DNA of 64,000 nt, taken from assembly GCA_030220185.1 (NCBI GenBank), contig JASPKZ010001598.1, positions 219,001 through 283,000 on the forward strand, in the 5' to 3' direction. Below, in pieces: positions 61,660-64,000 of the stretch. The position numbers were made by a program, and so were the translations under genes. Every line of letters starts with the position of its first letter. Positions within the stretch are counted from its first letter, which is position 1. This stretch comes from Diploptera punctata (Eukaryota; Arthropoda; Insecta; Blattodea; Blaberidae). The notes under the pieces were generated by a model that saw only the letters and a list, made by a program, of their open reading frames with translations, did not search any database and had not been told where the DNA came from.

Positions 61660-62085
61660 CTTCTTCTTCCTTCCAAGTATTAGGCCAAGGCCTGTTACGA
61701 TCCTATAGAAAATTTTTCCTTATGGGAAATTCTCGTATAAGACTTGAAAGCATAATAATAGTCCCTTCGATTGGTTGCTGGCCAAAGGAAGGCAAGACCA
61801 GTGATGGGGCTGCCATCTTATAGCCTCTGGTCAGGCCTTTCTGGAGAAGAAAAGAAAATAAAGGAAAGAAGGAATGGAAGAAAGGAATGACTCCCTAGCC
61901 CTCGGATGCCCTAATAGCGTTGGGGTCGAAAAAACAAGAGTAAACCAAGAGAGGTTAGATAGTAAAGTTAAAAGAGTGCAAAACACAAGTAAATGGAAGA
62001 AATGTTTTGCACAGCTTGGGCACCTTGTGGTCGCCAACCACATATCCCCTAGATGAGGACCCCTCAGGGTTTATTTATTTATTTA
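61660..62085 (+). repeat. Probable LINE leader or SINE-like repeat with (TTTA)n end
   Basis: After a (TTC)n run, GGCTGCCATCTTATAGCCTC and TGGTCAGGC resemble the LINE-C leader. A 60-codon frame MEERNDSLALGCPNSVGVEK with VANHISPR follows, and the unit ends GACCCCTCAGGG then (TTTA)n. Family unknown. Confidence 0.45.
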
Positions 62086-62089
62086 CTTT

Positions 62090-62132
62090 ACTTTACCTGA
62101 TGGAGTTAAGACCATAAGGTTATATTATAATA
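62090..62132 (-). mobile_element. CR1-like 3' UTR fragment
   Basis: CTGATGGAGTTAAGACCATA on the plus strand is the complement of the TATGGTCTTAACTCCATCAG pattern at 38.18 and 41.89 kb. Confidence 0.5.
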
Positions 62133-62139
62133 AACCCAG

Positions 62140-62310
62140 GTAGATATAATCACAGATAGGAATGAGATGCAGAAAGAAATTAAACATAGGCTCAATTCTG
62201 GAAATACGTGCAATTATGCATTGCAGAGACTCTTGATGTCCCAACTCCTTTCAAAAAACGTTAAACTGCAAATATATAAAACTATTATTCTACCAGTTAT
62301 ATTATATGGG
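62140..62310 (+). mobile_element. LINE-A copy, left part (split by SINE1)
   Basis: ITDRNEMQKEIKHRLNSGN, LLMSQLLSKNVKLQIYKTII, LPVILYG; continues at 62639 with the CETWTL region. Confidence 0.9.
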
Positions 62311-62638
62311 TCCACCGCTGTGGTCTCGAGGTAGCGGGCTCCCTTGTCACGCAGCGGACTCGGGTTCGATCCACGATCGGGGCAGTTTTTCTGGGTGAGG
62401 TTATTTATCGGGGTCATTCCTCACTTGTAAGACAAATGTCAGGAAAACTTTAAAGCCCAAACGGTCCCCCAAAATCATATGGCCATCATCATCATAATCC
62501 TTACCATCATCCTTCACCGGTGTGGAAAGCAACGGGAAGCTACCACACCTACAATTCCCAAGTAAAACTGCAAGAATAACATGTAAATGATATGATTGCA
62601 GTGAAGGACCTGCCTTCGGGCAGAATTACTATGGATGG
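62311..62638 (+). mobile_element. SINE1-alpha inserted in LINE-A with TSD
   Basis: Full SINE1-alpha (head mutated at CGGGCTCCCTTGTC; B box GGTTCGATCCACG). TSD ATATTATATGGG (62299-62310) versus ATATTATATTGG (62639-62650), one mismatch. Confidence 0.94.
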
Positions 62639-63088
62639 ATATTATATTGGTGCTAAACATAGACTCTTACTTTAAGGGAGGAAAGGAGATTACAAGTATT
62701 TGAGAATAAAGTACTTAGGAAAAATTTTGGACCAAAGAGAGATGAACAGACAGGTGAATGGAGAAGACTACATAACAATGAACTACATGGTGTTTATAGG
62801 AAGCCAGATATAATAAGAACAGGTAAATCTCGTAGACTGCGATGGGCAGGACATGTTGCACTTATGGGGAATGAAAGACTTGCATTGAAACTTCTTGTAG
62901 GAAAACCAGAGGGAAAACGCCCTGTTGGTAGACCAAGAATCAGGTGGGAGAATAACATTAACTATGATTTGAGAGTAGTAGATTATACAGGGAATGATTG
63001 GAAAGCATTAGCTCAGGATAGGGATGTATGGAGAGCTTATGTCCGTGTGGTCATGAACCTACGGGTTCGATAGTGCCAATGAGTAAGT
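62639..63088 (+). mobile_element. LINE-A copy, right part
   Basis: TLTLREERRLQVFENKVLRK, GPKRDEQTGEW, MGNERLALKLLVGKPEGKRP, IRWENNINYDLRVVDYTG and MNLRVR, then the terminal segment and one GTAA unit before a W repeat begins. Confidence 0.92.
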
Positions 63089-63094
63089 ATGATC

Positions 63095-63842
63095 ATAAGT
63101 AATGCCACGAGTGATTTCCAAATTATCGATAAATTCACGACTCACGAAGTGAGAAGTGAATTTATCTAGAGAATTTAGAAATCAAGAGTGGTATTTGTTA
63201 GGACTATTTAACGAATAAAATTAAACTGTTTACTCGCAAATCATTATTTAACTATAGTTATTTTTAAATATTTATATATTTAATGTAAACGGCGATGTTT
63301 GAAAACAAATTAGAAACGATTGGTACGCTTCATTTCCTTCCTTTGTTCATCACTGCAACTAGATCATATTATTTGTTGCCAAAGGATAGCAATATTGTAA
63401 GAATGCACCCTACTGGAGAAATTTATAACCAACGTTATACGTATTAATTAGTTTGATATCCTATGATGTAAATATGTCAATTATATTTTTCTGTAAAGCC
63501 ATTTCCTGGAAAATAATTCGTTTAAGAAAGTGCAAACACTGTTTTTTTTTGTGGTACAATCAATTGTTACAAATGTTTTTATATTATCCATCGCAAGCGC
63601 TTTCTGCTGACATTCATGCACTATATATACAATCTGGTTGCCGTATTTCTTAGAGGGCAGTCACTGCAAAATAATGCTATGACCTATTCAGAATGTCAAA
63701 AAGTAGGCGCTTTCTTTATTATGATAAACTTTAGTTGGTAAATTCTAGGCGAAACACGACTGTGATTGGTTGTAAATAAAAAATCATTGAAATGTGATTG
63801 GTCATCGACTCCCATTTGGGGCATGAGTTAAATAGTCTCTAA
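63095..63842 (-). repeat. W repeat, complete copy
   Basis: Core 63202-63837 is bounded by perfect 11-bp inverted words GACTATTTAAC and GTTAAATAGTC. The foldback hairpin (63100-63195) lies outside the left word. The plus strand carries FITATRSYYLLPKDSNIVRM in frame. Same order as 47480-48928 reversed. Confidence 0.87.
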
Positions 63843-63892
63843 GAGACCACATTCCTAGTGAAAACAATTAGGCAAGTACTCAACATTTTTAA

Positions 63893-63934
63893 TCTTCTTC
63901 TTCTTCTTCTTCTTCTTCTTCTTCTTCTTCTTCT
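63893..63934. repeat. (TTC)n microsatellite
   Basis: Pure TTC run joined to the SINE3 3' end, i.e. a (GAA)n SINE tail in sense orientation. Confidence 0.95.
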
Positions 63935-64000
63935 TGTAAGCCCATGTTTTCCTTAACAGAGATTTAGGCGCTCTCCCCCTACAGGGGATGAATTTGAACC
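63935..64000 (-). mobile_element. SINE3, partial at window edge
   Basis: TTGTAAGCCCATGTTTTCC, GAGATTTAGGCGCTCTCCC and AATTTGAACC are the SINE3 3' end in minus orientation; the rest lies beyond the window. Confidence 0.9.

Overview
This is eukaryotic, AT-rich, repeat-saturated DNA with no intact multi-exon host gene that I can recognise. The repeat families (RTE/CR1-like LINEs, tRNA-derived SINEs with intact A/B boxes, hAT- and piggyBac-type MITEs, a Helitron, Penelope-type hammerhead motifs) point to an arthropod. A large-genome insect such as a cockroach is my best guess, by inference only. Family names below (LINE-A, SINE1 and so on) are local to this report.

Layout. Nearly every reading frame of any length is the 3' part of a non-LTR retrotransposon. 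LINE-A dominates: about 18 copies, nearly all 5'-truncated, with C-terminal protein motifs such as YGCETW, GPKRDEQTGEW and GKPEGKRPVGRPRMRWEN and a 3' (AAGT)n tail. LINE-C has one near-complete copy on the minus strand (about 32703-35840) with an APE-type endonuclease, linker and reverse transcriptase, broken by three frameshifts. Further families are B, D, E, F, G, H, I, K, M, N, P, Q, R and S. Four tRNA-derived SINE families are interspersed. Many insertions are nested and their target-site duplications (TSDs) can be read: SINE1 in LINE-A (62.3 kb), LINE-A in LINE-A (26.6 kb), LINE-G in SINE2 (30.7 kb), SINE4 in LINE-I (25.5 kb), and LINE-C in LINE-G in LINE-F (9.2-10.4 kb).

Regions: 0-13 kb LINE/SINE mosaic with two hammerhead-bearing inverted pairs and one decayed one; 14-15 kb hAT MITE and a candidate LTR; 17.5-18.3 kb hAT element with a zinc-finger relic; 20.0-20.3 kb piggyBac-like MITE; 22.1-22.35 kb a virtually perfect 268-bp palindrome carrying two hammerhead motifs; 27.8-29.0 kb a large inverted repeat; 32.7-35.8 kb LINE-C; 36-47 kb LINE mosaic with long microsatellites, including about 300 bp of (GATA)n; 47.5-49.6 kb a three-unit tandem repeat; 49.8-49.97 kb a TATA box and a short exon that looks like a host gene's first exon; 52.4-54.3 kb Helitron and SINE between two inverted hammerhead repeats; 54.8-57.1 kb an AT-rich satellite that appears to have grown out of one arm of an inverted repeat, whose parent element also carries a decayed intron-containing tRNA-Tyr; 57-64 kb more LINE/SINE mosaic.

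The most interesting signal is the recurrence of a hammerhead-ribozyme-like motif (CTGANGA, one extra base, stem II, GAA, a short palindromic helix III, then a cleavage triplet ending UH) in six unrelated sequence families, every time in divergent inverted pairs. Also notable are two internally deleted LINE-A copies that keep both ends, two SINE/LINE pairs sharing 3' ends, and the satellite birth locus. No computation was run: boundaries are read by eye and are usually good to within about 10 bases unless a TSD fixes them.
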